Shown here: positions 21,387-33,420 of the stretch, one piece after another
Position numbering within the stretch: the first letter of the stretch is position 1
Layout of the letters: every line of letters begins with the position of its first letter
DNA from: Isoetes taiwanensis
Lineage: Eukaryota; Streptophyta; Lycopodiopsida; Isoetales; Isoetaceae
Reading direction: 5' to 3'
Length of the DNA stretch: 64,000 nucleotides
Assembly (NCBI GenBank): GCA_021234155.1
Contig: JAJEKV010000105.1
Location: 1,273,884 to 1,337,883, forward strand
Program-made: the position numbers and the translations under genes
Notes under the pieces: model-generated
Database searches by the model: none
The model's input: the letters and a program-made list of their open reading frames with translations, nothing else
Told to the model about the DNA's origin: nothing

Positions 21387-23879
21387 TACAATAGCCAACC
21401 ACATAATAAAATCACAATAGCCAACCACATTATAAAATCGCCCGAAATAAGCACTACATTAAACCACATCCACAACCATAATGTTATACCACATGGACAA
21501 ACCGTACACTTAAACACTATAAGTATACCACATTCATTTATCAATATATAATACCACTTTGACAAACTCTACTAAAAAAGGCCATCCAATTACCATGCCA
21601 TAATACCACCCTAACAAACCTAACAAAAGAACCCATTAGTTTAGCCACATACGGTTTTTAATGATATCAACCCACAAACACCCATTGGTTTTATAGAATG
21701 GTTTTCTAGTCATAACCAAGGAAAAAACCATGTAGTTTTTTAATTTTGGGTGCCTTATGGGAGAGAGGGAAATTTTCTTAGCTGGATCTCTTGCTACTTA
21801 GTTATTTTGGAAAGAGCTTCTAAATGCTGGAGCACATGTATGTTGGTTGCAAGAGGTTGGGTGATTCTTGAGGATCACAAATGGTAAAATCTCTTTTTGG
21901 GAGCAGAATCCGGAACCAGAAGATTCTTTTGGGAGTCTTCACTCGCAGACGGTCAGATGCCAACATCAATCATTATTGCATTTTAAAAAGCTTATTATGC
22001 TGTCAGAGAGAGGGTTAAAGTTAAGGTGACAGCTTAATTTACAAAGGCATCAGGAAACATTCATCAGAAGTGATGCTAGACCAGCTATTTGAGCACACAT
22101 GCTCACAATGCAGACCGATACATCTCATTTGTAGTTCTTCTTGCATGAATGTGGTGGTTATGTGCTGCACTAATAAGGCATGGCATGTATCCAAACTCTT
22201 AAAGAAACTTTGTGAATGTGCACATAATGAATCTTCATGTTCTTTGAGGATGCCACAAATTCTCTTGTGGAAATAAGGAACTTAAGGATCATGCCTCTTC
22301 AAAATAGTCCTACCTTGAAAGCACTATTGATTGATTTACAACAATTTCATGGAGCATCGATCTTTTGAATTGCTTTTTTGATGATCTAAAGTCGAAAAGC
22401 CAATTTTTTTTCTGTGTGTTTCGATCTAGCACGATCCGATCTCCTTTTTCAGAAAAGCTCTTCGCTCATTCGCCGTTTCATCCTAAAAACAGTTCTTCCT
22501 TCCAAATAAAATAAAAGACCTATTATAAGCCTAGATTACTCTGCTTTCAATTATTTAATTTAATATTTAGCTAATTTAGCATTTGTAGTTAGGAAGTTGG
22601 TTAAGGGATATTTTCAGGACTTATGCTACCCTAAGTCTAGGGTTCAAGCCCAACTATGTTCATTTTGGACCCGTACCCATTTTGCCTCAAGTTTCTTGAA
22701 TGCATATGAGCTATCTCGTTTTGGCTCTCTTTTCCCTCAAGCTTCTTGAATGCGTATGAGCTTTGCCCCTCGTTTTGGCTCTTAATGCTCTACAAAATTG
22801 GCCTCAAAACAATACGCCAGGGTAAATATGTCATGGCAAAAGTACGCAGAACAAGCAACTAAGGAAACATTCTTCTCTGCCTTATATTCTTGAGAATCGG
22901 TCAATAAATTTACCCCTTGATAATAAACAAGCAACAATTAAGTAACTAGATGTATTTTCTATTTATATTGCTAGCATATGCACCACAATAGACCCATGAC
23001 CATTCATTCTTCGTGATGCCTCCTTAATTCATTCTACAAACAAAATAATTAAGAGATCTCTTTCCTAAAAGCCCTTGTGTGTTTACATTTGGGGCAATGT
23101 GAATTAACTTAGCAAAAGACATGTTGGCATGTTAAATGTCTATGTTAAATAAGCCCAAGTTGATAATATAAAAATGTGCATGTGATTCATATTAAAAAAA
23201 TTCAAATTAAACAGACATGCATGCTAAAAAGAAATAAAATAGAAAGCACACATTAGTTCTAGGTTGCACCCTATGGTCAAGTTCTCTCAAGATATAATAT
23301 ATCTATTACTTTGGCAAAGAGATGTGTTGTTATCAGATAAGGATGACATGGCCGTCATGTCCAATGTATTCTTCATTTTCCTAGCTCCACGGTCATCTAA
23401 TGGTAGCAAAATAAAGGAAAAGTCGTCACCTTGCTAGTTATAAGCTCCAACTTTACAAGCAACTATTTGCATTGAGATTATGGCTTGCCCATTCTCCATA
23501 TGGTGTGAACAAATGAATGTCGGTTAAAAATTACATTTAAAAGCAAATTGTTTACACTCGGTATGGTAATGGGTGAAGCCTTAGTGCAAGCAAATTGTTT
23601 TACACTCGATTTGGTAATGGGTCAAGCCTGGTGCAATCACGGACACTTTTACGCTGTTACCCTAACAGAAGATGTAGGTTTTTCAACAACATCTTTTTTT
23701 GCTACAGTTTGAATTGAGAGACTTCACCTTAAAATGCTCTCCATAGTAGTGGGTTTAGAACTGATACCAATTTGATAAAGAGAAATGTTGGGGGCTTACC
23801 GTGATAAATTTCTTGCAGTTTTAAATTTTTGTTTGGCATTTGAAAGGTTGGAATTTAAGAATTTCTGTCATGCGAAATG
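21387..23879. other. AT-rich intergenic region, unit A
   Basis: No gene recognised. Open frames (for example 21,351-21,551 and 22,070-22,276) are identical in unit B, but so is the surrounding non-coding DNA, so this says nothing about coding. Two small tandem duplications are present: ~55 bp at 22,681-22,790 ('cctcaag.ttcttgaatgc') and ~53 bp at 23,541-23,636 ('gcaaattgttt.acactcg'). 'aactgataccaatttgata' at ~23,760, followed by 'atgttggggg', resembles a decayed copia LTR/primer-binding-site junction (tRNA-iMet complement) read on the minus strand. Confidence 0.5.
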
Positions 23880-24269
23880 CTAAAGGCATAAAATTATTTT
23901 GCCTGTCTTTGTAAAATCGTCAAATATTAACACTGCTTCCAATTCGAAAAGAATAATAGGGCTTTTAATTGAGTAGATGGCACAAAGATCATTGAACCAA
24001 GTTGCTGCTACAATTGCAGTAGATCGCTCAGATTGAATGCAGATGCTTGTGATCTTTGAGGAAATGAAAATTACAAGTAGCCGTCTTCTATAAAAAAGCA
24101 CATCAGAACAATATCCGTTGCACAAGGCTTTCATACGAAAAACTAGGCCATGGACAACCAGATTGCCGTAAGTGTAAGAGTCTTGGGCGCCATAGCTAGC
24201 TGTATTGTGGTCTCGCTTATTTGTTAGAAAGGACTTCATGAGGTAGTTGATTCTTTCTTCCATTTCCAT
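23880..24269 (-). other. Open frame of 129 codons upstream of the PPR gene, unit A; coding status unknown
   Basis: Identical frame in unit B at 55,751-56,140. The translation has no domain I can defend. It lies divergently, 26 bp from the PPR start codon, where a 5' UTR or promoter is expected. Conservation between units is uninformative because the whole block is nearly identical. Possibly a remnant of the copia-like element suggested by the adjacent primer-binding-site-like sequence. Confidence 0.2.
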
Positions 24270-24295
24270 CCTTCATTTAGAATGACCTGAAGAGA

Positions 24296-26351
24296 ATGTG
24301 TGGTTTTGCATCGACCATTTGGAAGAGAATGTTGGTTTGCTCGAGGAAATCTAGATGCCATCCACCCTGGGTTGCTCATCTGCATCTAGCCAACGGAGAA
24401 AACCCATCTGGTTCTTTAGCATCTTTTGGCAAGCACATTCATGGCAGGTTATTGGAGCAAATACGATACTTAGAGGATCAAGGTTCTCAGGCAAATCCAG
24501 AGGGCTGTGCCAGGTTGCTACAAGAATGCATCAGGTCGAAGGCAATAGAAGAAGGTAGGCGTATTCATGTTTGCATTGCTAGAATAGGGCTTGAGAATAG
24601 TCGTATTTGGGAAATCTTCTAATCAGTATGTATGGCAAGTGTGGCAGCGTGGAAAAATGCTAGGCTTGTATTTGATAAAAATGCTAAGGAGGACTGTAGT
24701 ATCATGGACTGCTATGATCTCAGCATATGCACATGTTGGAGATAGTAGGCAGGCATTCCTGCTTTTGTAGGCAAATGCAGGATGAAGGCATGATCCTAAT
24801 CAGGGTTACTTTTATAAGCATTCTTAGCTGTTGTGGTCCTGTAGGAATAGCCAAAGGAAAACTAATTCATGCTTGTGTTCTTGACAGAGATCTACATGTA
24901 GATGTTGCGGTGCCACTGCAGTTATAACTATGTATGGCAAATGTTGGCACATGGAAGATGCATCTCGAGTATTTGATGCATTGCCAGGCGAAAACGTGGT
25001 TTCTTGGACCACAATGATTTCATATATGGTCAAGAAGGTTATGGAAAAGTGGCCTTTCATCTATTTCAACAAATGCAAGAAGATGGTTTAGCACCAAACA
25101 GGGTCACCTTTCTCAGCATTTTAAACGCATGTGATGATCTTGCTCAAGGTAAGCTGATTCATTCCTGTTGTATTGTTAATAGAATGATGGACTCAATGGA
25201 TGTTGCTGTTGGTAATGCTCTACTTAGCATGTATGGGAAATCTGGAACTTTGGATCACTGCTTTAAGATATTTAATTCCATGCCATTTCAGATATTATAT
25301 CATGGACAGCTGTGATTTCCATCATTGCCCAGCATGAAAGAAAAAAGGTTGCCATGCACTTATTTCAAACATGCAAAAAGAAGGAATTGAACCAAATGAG
25401 CTTACATTCTTTTCTGTTTTAAACACTACTGTAGGAGCTCGGAGATTTAGCAGCATGCAGGTTTGTTCATGCTACTCTTTTTCCAAAGTAGACTTGGAAT
25501 GAACCTTCTTGTTCAAAATGCTTTAATAAGTGTATATAGCAGATGTAGGAAGCCTGGCTGATGCATGCAATTTGTTTATCCGCCGCCACAGAGATGCTGT
25601 ATCTTGGACAGCAGTTATTTCTGCCAACATGTTGCAGGGTAATGATATCATGGCCCTTCAGCTCTTTTCAACAAATGCAGCTGGAAGGTGTGGAAACTGC
25701 CAAAGCTACCTTTGTTACTATTCTCCAGTGTTTATGCCAGCTTAGGTGCTCTTAGAGCAGGGAAAATTTGTCCAGGACCACATTTACACCTGCGGGCTGC
25801 AAGGGGACCTTCTTGTTGGAACTGCTCTTTTAACTATGTACACAAAGTGTGGGAGCTTGAAGATGCATATAATGTTCCAAAGACATGCCAAAGAGAGATG
25901 TTGTGGCTTGGACAACTATAATAGCTGCTTATGCCACCATGGTGATGGTGCTGGGGCTTTATACTTTTCAAAAATGTGTTTGGCAGGGTTTTCTCCGAAT
26001 GATATTACTCTCATAAGCGTCCTTTGTGCTTGCAGCCATGCTGGGATGACAGATGAAGGCCATCATATATTCATCTCGATCACTCATTGTTACTGCATGA
26101 CACCCTCAGAGGACCATTATCATTGTATAATAGACGTTTTAGGAAGAGGCGGATGGGTGGAGGAGGCGGAGGACTTTATTGACCAAATTGCAACCAGTAT
26201 TGGGATTGAAGTTTGGAGATCGTTTCTTGCAGCTTGCAGAAATCATGATGTGGTTGCAGCTTCATCTAGAGCTGCAGATTATTTAATTTCAAGAGACCCA
26301 GAAGATCCCGCAGCATATATTTTGTTGGCAAATACATATGCAACCTGCTAG
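24296..26351 (+). pseudogene. PLS-class PPR gene, frameshifted copy in unit A
   Basis: Same gene as 56,167-58,227, but broken into about nine open segments. Compared with unit B, nearly all changes are one- to three-base insertions or deletions (for example 'gaaaaatgc' for 'gaaaatgc', 'gtaggagctc' for 'gtggagctc', 'tcatatatgg' for 'tcatcatatgg') and only a few substitutions. A pseudogene decaying neutrally should carry more substitutions than indels, so much of this damage is probably sequencing or polishing error, not evolution. If real, unit A has lost the protein. Confidence 0.85.
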
Positions 26352-26580
26352 AAAGAGATAAAAAAAATGCAAGATAATGATGCAATATCTCTCTCCTATC
26401 CTTTATGACGAACAAAAGGGGACTTCATTGAAACCACTAAAGAAATTGACAAATTGATTGAATTGCCATCCAACAAAAAGGGCCTTCATTACAATCTTCC
26501 GAAACCACTAAAAGAAATTGAGAATTGCCATCAGAAGCAGCAAAAGGGGTCACCTTATGTCTGTTACTAGAAAACAAGTC
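26352..26580 (+). pseudogene. Decayed E2/DYW end of the PPR gene, unit A
   Basis: Continues the PPR frame past the TAG. See 58,228-58,452 for the readable version; here extra A residues near 26,512 and 26,567 break the frame again. Confidence 0.45.
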
Positions 26581-26584
26581 CAGG

Positions 26585-26745
26585 GTTTCTTTCGTATTCA
26601 TTCTTTTTCCCTCCTTTATTTCTCATTTTCGCTTTTTCGTTTTTTTTTTTTGAACTTCTTTCCTATTTTTCCCCTTTTTTTTCTCTTTTCTTTTTTCCCT
26701 TTTCCTTTATTTCTTTTCTTTTTTGCGGTTTCCCTCTTTTTTAGC
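26585..26745. repeat. Pyrimidine tract, unit A
   Basis: About 160 bp almost wholly T and C on the plus strand, including a T12 run near 26,640. Open plus-strand frames through it encode F/S/L-rich peptides with no meaning. Length differs from the partner at 58,466-58,620, as expected of slippage. Confidence 0.9.
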
Positions 26746-26856
26746 AGGGTTGCCTAACCCGAGGTGACCCATTTGCTGCGATTCTAGCTATGCCATACTT
26801 GATTATACGAAATGAAATAAAAACATAGGTCCATTATGTTCTTGGATATACCATTA

Positions 26857-26880
26857 AGATAGATAGATAGATAGATAGTA
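26857..26880. repeat. (GATA)n microsatellite, unit A
   Basis: About five to six tandem GATA units, matching 58,735-58,757 in unit B. Confidence 0.9.
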
Positions 26881-27121
26881 TTTTAAGGCCAATATGGTTG
26901 CACCTTAAACTCAAAAACTTGTATAGTTTACTTCATAGAGCTTTGTCATAAGTATTTCTAAGTGTAAAACAATAGAAATCTAATAACAACATTGTTCAGT
27001 ATCCTTTAAGAAGCAACTTATCCTTGCTCGCATCTTGAAAACCTCAAAAAAGCAAGAGTAGGAGGGATAGACCCGGTTACCTGCAGCAAAAACAAATGCA
27101 TAATTACCCTTCTAGGGTAAT
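26881..27121. other. Spacer up to the copia insertion point
   Basis: No feature seen. Nearly identical to 58,758-58,996. Ends with the short palindrome 'acccttctagggt', after which the two units diverge. Confidence 0.5.
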
Positions 27122-27256
27122 AACACAAGCTGCTAGCAGATAAGCAGTGGTGCTGACCTATCTGGGGCTGGAGTGAATGTGTCAGAACGAAGTTAAGTGT
27201 TATAGATCTCTAGGGCTATTAGTGAAAACGAAAATCTTGCTCTATTTATTAGAAAT

Positions 27257-28680
27257 ATGAGCAAGACAAGGGAAGAAGTTGAAAACATACTTAGAACAGA
27301 ATTTGAACAAAAGAAAATAATGAGAGAAGGAGATGAGCCCACTAAAATTTTGTTTGCTAGAAAAAGAGACAAAATCACATGCTATAACTGTCATCAGATT
27401 GGACACTTTAAAAATGAGTGCCCTAAGCTTCAAAAGGCTGCTACACTTGTGGAGGAAAAGGGCATGTGGCGACAAGAAAACCCCACTCAAAAAGATTATG
27501 GACGTGGCAAAATAAAGGGTCCGAAATAAGAGGGGAACAAGAAATTCAAAGCGGGGATTAGAAAAAACCAAATTGGAGCTTATGTTGCTAAGGAAAAGGA
27601 GGAGAAAAGATACATCCGGGATGAAGATGATGATGAGGTAATGCATGCTTTTTCAGTTATTGACAAAAATATAGATGCTAATAAATGTGATCCTCTTGTA
27701 GTTGATAGTGGAGCCGAAGATCAAGAGTTCAATCTACCATTCCGCTCAAGAACTTTAGCATGACCACAAATTCTAGAAGAATTCAAGTGGGGAAATGGAA
27801 ATCTTCAAGAAATTGAAGGAAGCATGTTCAAGAACTTAGCAACTACAAATTCTATAAGAATTCAAGTGGGAAATGGAAATCTTCAAGAAATCAAGGAAGG
27901 GGTTCTTTGCAACTAGTAGATCTTGGACGAAAATATTGCTGGATATTGAGAATGTTCTAATGTTCCTACAATCATAAAAAATCTGATTTGGTCGGCCGGT
28001 TGGTATTTGGGTTATAGAGTTACCTTTGACTCAAAAGCTTGTTACATTAATCTTGGAAATGAATTGAAGTTTCTCGCAAAACATTGTGGAAATTTGTTCC
28101 AAATGAATGACTCAATTTGCAATAGCTTGAATCTTTTAAATTCAGCTGCATTTGAGCTCTGGCATAACAGGTTGGCACATACACACTATAACAATGTAAA
28201 ATACCTTGCAAAGAAGGGATGGATCAAGTGCAATGATGTAAAGGCTGATAAATTCATGTGTGAAGGATGCATTCTATGAAAATTAAATAGATTACCATTC
28301 AAGCAGTAAAAAACAAGATCTAAAGAAATTCTGGAACTAGTGCACACCGATTTGTGTGGTCTCTTGAATGTGAGAGGGAGAATAAATAAAAGGTATTTTA
28401 TTTCCTTCATTGATGATCATAGCAGAAAAACCAAATGCTACTGTCTGGAAAGAAAATTCCAAGCATTGGCAGCATTCAAACAATATGTTACAGAAATGGA
28501 AAGAGAAACTGGGAAAAAACTAAGGTGTATCCGATCTGATCGAGGAGGAGAGTACCTGTCTGCCAAATTTAAGCTTTTTTGTATTAGTAATGGCATCAAA
28601 AGGCAATTAATTTGCAGGTACAGCTGTCAACAAAATGGAGTAAAACTTTCTGCTCCCTATAACAATTAGAAGGCCCTATT
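27257..28680 (+). pseudogene. Copia gag-protease-integrase remnant
   Basis: Gag carries a CCHC zinc knuckle, CYNCHQIGHFKNEC (CX2CX4HX4C, codons 42-55 of the frame opening at 27,257), which binds element RNA. A protease core VVDSGAE lies at ~27,698-27,718. From 28,007 comes the GAG-pre-integrase segment, LWHNRLAHTHYNNVKYLAKK with a downstream CEGC, and from 28,340 the integrase core: HTDLCG, FISFIDDHSRK and IRSDRGGEY supply the first two catalytic Asp residues. The frame is lost after QQNGV at ~28,640, exactly before the expected catalytic Glu, and a 'gggaaatggaaatcttcaag' phrase is duplicated near 27,790 and 27,868. No RT follows. Defective. Confidence 0.9.
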
Positions 28681-29302
28681 ATGATCCACGAAAATTTGAA
28701 GACCTCTCCTCCATGCTCTATGATGTGATCCCTCCAAAGTACAAAGCAATCCATAAAGAAAAGAATAGCTATTCAAATTTCAAGCTTTCGACTGTATAGG
28801 CTCATCAAAATCCATAAAAGGCCAAAAAAGCTCTCTGTAGTGTTAAAAATTTGATCCAAACAGTAGAAGGCAGTGATCGAGCAATACAAATTTAAGAATG
28901 AAAGAGGTATGAAGTGAGAGGCTTTTGGGCTGCCGAAAATGAGATGGCGAAAGAATTCCCTCTCTTTTCTATTTCTAATTCTTTATCTATTTCAGTGGAC
29001 TTTGGTACGGAATGCCATTCTGAACGGCAAAATTGGGACAGAACGCCATTCCAATGGTCGTTCTTGCCAACATAAATAATTTCCTTGTTTCATGCATTCA
29101 AGTTCAATTTAGAAACGATTGGTAGAATAGAACCGTACTATAATTTTGATGGAATAGCCGTTCTATGCCAAGTAAGATGTAGCATCCCCATCAAATGGCC
29201 CAATCTTTAACAACCAGAAAGATTCTATAGATGTTCCTATTTAAGCAAAGTATTCATCCGCAGCTATGCCATGTTCTCTTTTGTTGTGGCATGAACCCTC
29301 TC
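28681..29302. other. Non-coding end of the unit-A-specific block
   Basis: A short readable piece (YYDPRKFEDLSSMLYDVIPP, ~28,678-28,737) is not copia-like and not recognised. Near 29,005-29,075 two inverted-looking words 'ggaatgccattctgaacgg' and 'agaacgccattccaatgg' occur ~35 bp apart, a possible hairpin or small repeat. Otherwise nothing. Confidence 0.35.
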
Positions 29303-29540
29303 AGTCCCTTTGTGTTGTATAAATATACACCTTAGTCTGTGAACACCTTAGGCTAGTTCTAAATAATAGGGGAAACTCTTACCTACATTAAAAATATTGT
29401 CATTGCATTAAGGCCACTATAATAGCTTAGACTATAATTGATCTTGTTTGAGATATTAGAAATATCAATATTGCAGCTAGCCTACTATAATTGCTTAGAC
29501 TATAATTTACCTTGTTTGAATGTGAGTTTCTATACGAATA
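29303..29540. repeat. Junction segment, copy 1 (end of unit A)
   Basis: 'ccctttgtgttgtataaata' to 'gtttctatacgaatatt' is the same as 58,997-59,240. Here it passes through 'attattattatgctacatat' into a full satellite monomer at 29,541. An internal echo, 'tagcttagactataatt' and 'tgcttagactataattt', lies ~60 bp apart. Confidence 0.9.
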
Positions 29541-32500
29541 TTATTATTATGCTACATATTCTAAACGAGGTGCACCCTGGACTATCATAGTCGTCGGATC
29601 TGTCAATCCTACCCCGTTTGTATGTTGGAGCCTCTGGACACCTCTCGTTTCGATTATGCTCAATTATGATTGGGGGCTTCTATGATTTTTTAGATGTCGA
29701 ATCTGAGTTTGCCTAAGGTTTTGATGGTATATCGTTGCCTCTATCTGATTTCATTTAAGCTTTTAGAATATGAAATCACGGAGTCGTAACCTCTACTAAA
29801 ATAACTCAATGTCCTAATAAGACTACTTTAACCAATCTAACTAGTGAGCTAATGTGACTATTTTTTATCTTAAATCTATGTTTTTTTTTAATAACCCATT
29901 GAATTGTTTTTAGGATATGGTCTATGGTTTCAAAATTATATCTATATCAAATCCCCTGCAACCCCCTCGCTATTTTGCTACATATTCTAAACGAGGTGCA
30001 CCTGGACTATCATAGTCGTGGGATTTTGTCAATCCTACGGCCCAGTTGTATGTTGGAGCCTCTGGACACCTCTCATTTTCGATTATGCTCAATTATGATT
30101 GGGGGCCTATGATTTTAAGATGTCGAATCTGAGTTTGCCTAAGGTTTTGATGGTATATCGTGCCTCTATACAGTTTCATTTCATTTAAGCTTTTAGAATA
30201 ATATGAAATAATGGGATTCAACCTCTACTAAAATAACTCAATGTCCTAATAAGACTACTTTAACCAATCTAACTAGTGAGCTAATGTGACTATTTTTATC
30301 TTAAATCTATGTTTTTTTTTTATAATAACCCATTGAATTGTTTTAGGGATATGGTCTATGGTTTCAAGAATTATATCTATATCAAATCCCCCAACAACCC
30401 CCCACATTTTGCTACATATTCTAAAAGGGTGCACCTGGACTATCATAGTCGTGAATATGCCAATCCTACGACCCAGTTGTATGTTGGAGCCTCTCGACAC
30501 CTCTCTCAAGCTCGATTATGCTCAATTATGATTGGGGGGTTATGATTTTAAGATGTTAATACATGAGTTTGCCTAAGGTTTTGATGGTATATCGTGCCTC
30601 TATACGGTTTCATTTAAGCTTTTAGAATATGAAATACTGGGGATTGAACCTCTACTAAAATAACTCAATGTCCTAATAAGACTACTTTAACCAATCTAAC
30701 TAGTGAGCTAATGTGACTATTTTTATCTTAAATCTATGTTTTTTTTTTATAATAACCCATTGAATTGTTTTAGGGATATGGTCTATGGTTTCAAAATTAT
30801 ATCTATATCAAATCCCCCCGCAACCCCTGTTATTTTTGCTACATATTCTAAAAACGGTGCACCCCCGACTATCATAGTCGCCGGATCCATCAATCCCTCT
30901 ACGTCCACCCCTTGTATGTTGGAGCCTCCGACACCTCTCGTTTCGATTATGCTCAATTATGATTGGGGACGCCTATGATTTTAAGATGCATTGCAATACT
31001 TCAGTTTGCCTAAGGTTTGATGGTATATCGTGCCTCTATATCTGATTTCATTTAAGCTTTTAGAATATGAAATACGATGGATTCAACCTCTACTAAAATA
31101 ACTCAATGTCCTAATAAGACTACTTTAACCAATCTAACTAGTGAGCTAATGTGACTATTTTTTATCTTAAATCTATGTTTTTTTTTTTATAATAACCCAT
31201 TGAATTGTTTTTTAGGATATGGTCTATGGTTTCAAGAATTATATCTATATCAAATCCCCCAGCAACCCCTGATTATTTTGCTACATATTCTAAACGAGGT
31301 GCACCTGGACTATCATAGTCGGCGGATCAATCAATCCTAAAAATGTTGTATGTTGGAGCCTCGGACACCTCTCAAGTTTAATTATGCTCAATTATGATTG
31401 GGGACCACTATGATTTTAAGATGTCAAATTCTGAGTTTGCCTAAGGTTTTGATGGTATATCGTGCCTCTATACAGTTTCATTTAAGCTTTTAGAATATGA
31501 AATTTCGAGATTTATAACCTCTACTAAAATAACTCAATGTCCTAATAAGACTACTTTAACCAATCTAACTAGTGAGCTAATGTGACTATTTTTATCTTAA
31601 ATCTATGTTTTTTTTTATAATAACCCATTGAATTGTTTTAGGGATATGGTCTATGGTTTCAAGAATTATATCTATATCAATCCCCCCCCCCTCATATTTT
31701 GCTACACATATTCTAAACGAGGTGCACCTCGACTATCATAGTCGCCGGATCTGTCAATCCTACGGCCAGATTGTATGTTGGAGCCTTCTGGACACCTCTC
31801 GTTTCGATTATGCTCAATTATGATTGGGGACCTATGATTTTAAGATGTCGAATCACGAAGTTTGCCTAAGGTTTTGATGGTATATCGTGGGTCTATACGG
31901 TTTCATTTAAGCTTTTAGAATATGAAATACTGAGAGTCGAACCTCTACTAAAATAACTCAATGTCCTAATAAAGACTAACTTTAACCAATCTAACTAGTG
32001 AGCTAATGTGACTATTTTTTATCTTAAATCTATGTTTTTTTTATAATAACCCATTGAATTGTTTTTAGTGATATGGTCTATGGTTTCAAGAATTATATCT
32101 ATATCAAATCCCCCGCAACCCCCGTTATTTTTGCTACATATTCTAAATGAGGTGCACCACTGACTATCATAGTCGCTTGGATCTTACATCAATCCTACGG
32201 CCCGTGATTGTATGTTGGAGCCTCGACACCTCTCGTTTCGATTATGCTCAATTATGATTGGGGCGCCTATGATTTTAAGATGTCGAATACAAGTTTGCCT
32301 AAGGTTTTGATGGTATATCGTGCCTCTATCTGATTTCATTTAAGCTTTTAGAATATGAAATACAGGATTCAACCTCTACTAAAATAACTCAATGTCCTAA
32401 TAAGACTACTTTAACCAATCTAACTAGTGAGCTAATGTGACTATTTTTATCTTAAATCTATGTTTTTTTATAATAACCCATTGAATTGTTTTAGGGATAT

Positions 32501-33300
32501 GGTCTATGGTTTTTTGTGAATTATATCTATATCAAATCCCCCCGCACCTAATAAGACTACTTTAACCAATCTAACTAGTGAGCTAATGTGACTATTTTTT
32601 ATCTTAAATCTATGTTTTTTTTTTTATAATAACCCATTGAATTGTTTTTAGGGATATGGTCTATGGTTTCAAAAATTATATCTATATCAAATCCCCACAT
32701 AACCCTCAAGGTATTTTGCTACATCATATTCTAAGCGAGGTGCACCTCGACTATCATAGTCGCTTCTGGATCGTCAATCCTCTCCCCATTGTATGTTGGA
32801 CTCTCTGGACACCTCTCGTTTGATTATGCTCAATTATGATTGGGGACCTATGATTTTAAGATGTCGAATCTGTTTGCCTAAGGTTTTGATGGTATATCGT
32901 GCCTCTATCACGTTTCATTTAAGCTTTTAAAATATGAAATACGAGGATCGAACCTCTACTAAAATAACTCAATGTCCTAATAAGACTACTTTAACCAATC
33001 TAACTAATGAGCTAATGTGACTATTTTTTATCTTAAATCTATGTTTTTTTTTTTATAATAACCCATTGAATTGTTTTAGTGATATGGTCTATGGTTTCAA
33101 GAATTATATCTATATCAAATCCCCTACAACCCCCTGTTATTTTGCTACATATTCTAAACGAGGTGCACCCTGGACTATCATAGTCGTCGGATCTGTCAAT
33201 CCTACGGCCCAGATTGTATGTTGGAGTCTCTGGACACCTCTCATTTCGATTATGCTCAATTATGATTGGGGACGCCTATGATTTTAAGAGGTAATCTGAG
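29541..33300. repeat. Satellite array B1, ~430 bp monomer
   Basis: Conserved block 'cctctactaaaataactc' near 29,790, 30,221, 30,649, 31,087, 31,519, 31,944, 32,375 and 32,953 (periods 425-438). A truncated monomer near 32,545 restarts at 'cacctaataagactac', exactly the rearrangement seen at ~1,010 in array A1. Compared with unit A, the CG-containing slots are more scrambled while AT-rich segments stay constant. Small ORFs are repeat translations. Confidence 0.95.
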
Positions 33301-33420
33301 GTTTGCTTTTGAATTTGATCACAATCAAAATAGAACATAAGTAAAAATTACCATAAAGATAGGCTCTTGATCCCATTATTACTTAAAGTCATAAAGTTTG
33401 CAACACAAAGAAAACCCCTA
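33301..33420. other. Non-satellite spacer inside the unit B array
   Basis: About 110 bp ('tttgatcacaatcaaaatag' onward) with no counterpart in unit A. It ends in 'cccctattattatgctacat', the same edge style ('attatgctacatattc') seen at 29,540, so the satellite seems able to insert or recombine at a fixed edge. Confidence 0.6.

Larger units (their letters stand above)
27122..29302 (+). mobile_element. Fragmentary Ty1/copia retrotransposon region present only in unit A
   Basis: Unit B reads straight from 'tagggtaataa' to 'ccctttgtgttg' at ~58,996, while unit A has ~2.18 kb between these words. The insert begins 'cacaagctgctagc', contains copia gag, protease and integrase pieces to ~28,670, and ends 'aaccctctcagt'. 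No LTR pair, primer-binding site, RT or RNase H is visible, and no target duplication is clear, so it could be an internally deleted insertion in A or a deletion in B. Confidence 0.85.
1..29540. repeat. Segmental duplication, unit A (left edge outside window)
   Basis: This ~29 kb unit is repeated in the same orientation and order as 29,541-59,260. Matching blocks include 7,526-10,515 with 36,586-39,535, 10,516-17,570 with 39,536-46,580, 17,576-21,290 with 46,580-50,365, 21,291-23,035 with 50,366-52,085, and 23,036-27,121 with 54,894-58,996. AT-rich blocks such as 21,400-22,300 are almost identical to their partners, while GC-rich blocks differ by many small indels. Unit A alone contains 2,026-4,905 and 27,122-29,302. 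Seen directly. Whether it is a true genomic duplication or two haplotypes laid end to end cannot be settled from sequence alone. Confidence 0.93.

Noticed and set aside
23880-24269. Divergent gene conserved between the units
   Set aside because: The surrounding non-coding DNA is equally identical, so conservation is no evidence of selection, and no domain is seen.
26518-26757. Hydrophobic F/L/S-rich membrane protein
   Set aside because: It is the translation of a pyrimidine tract.
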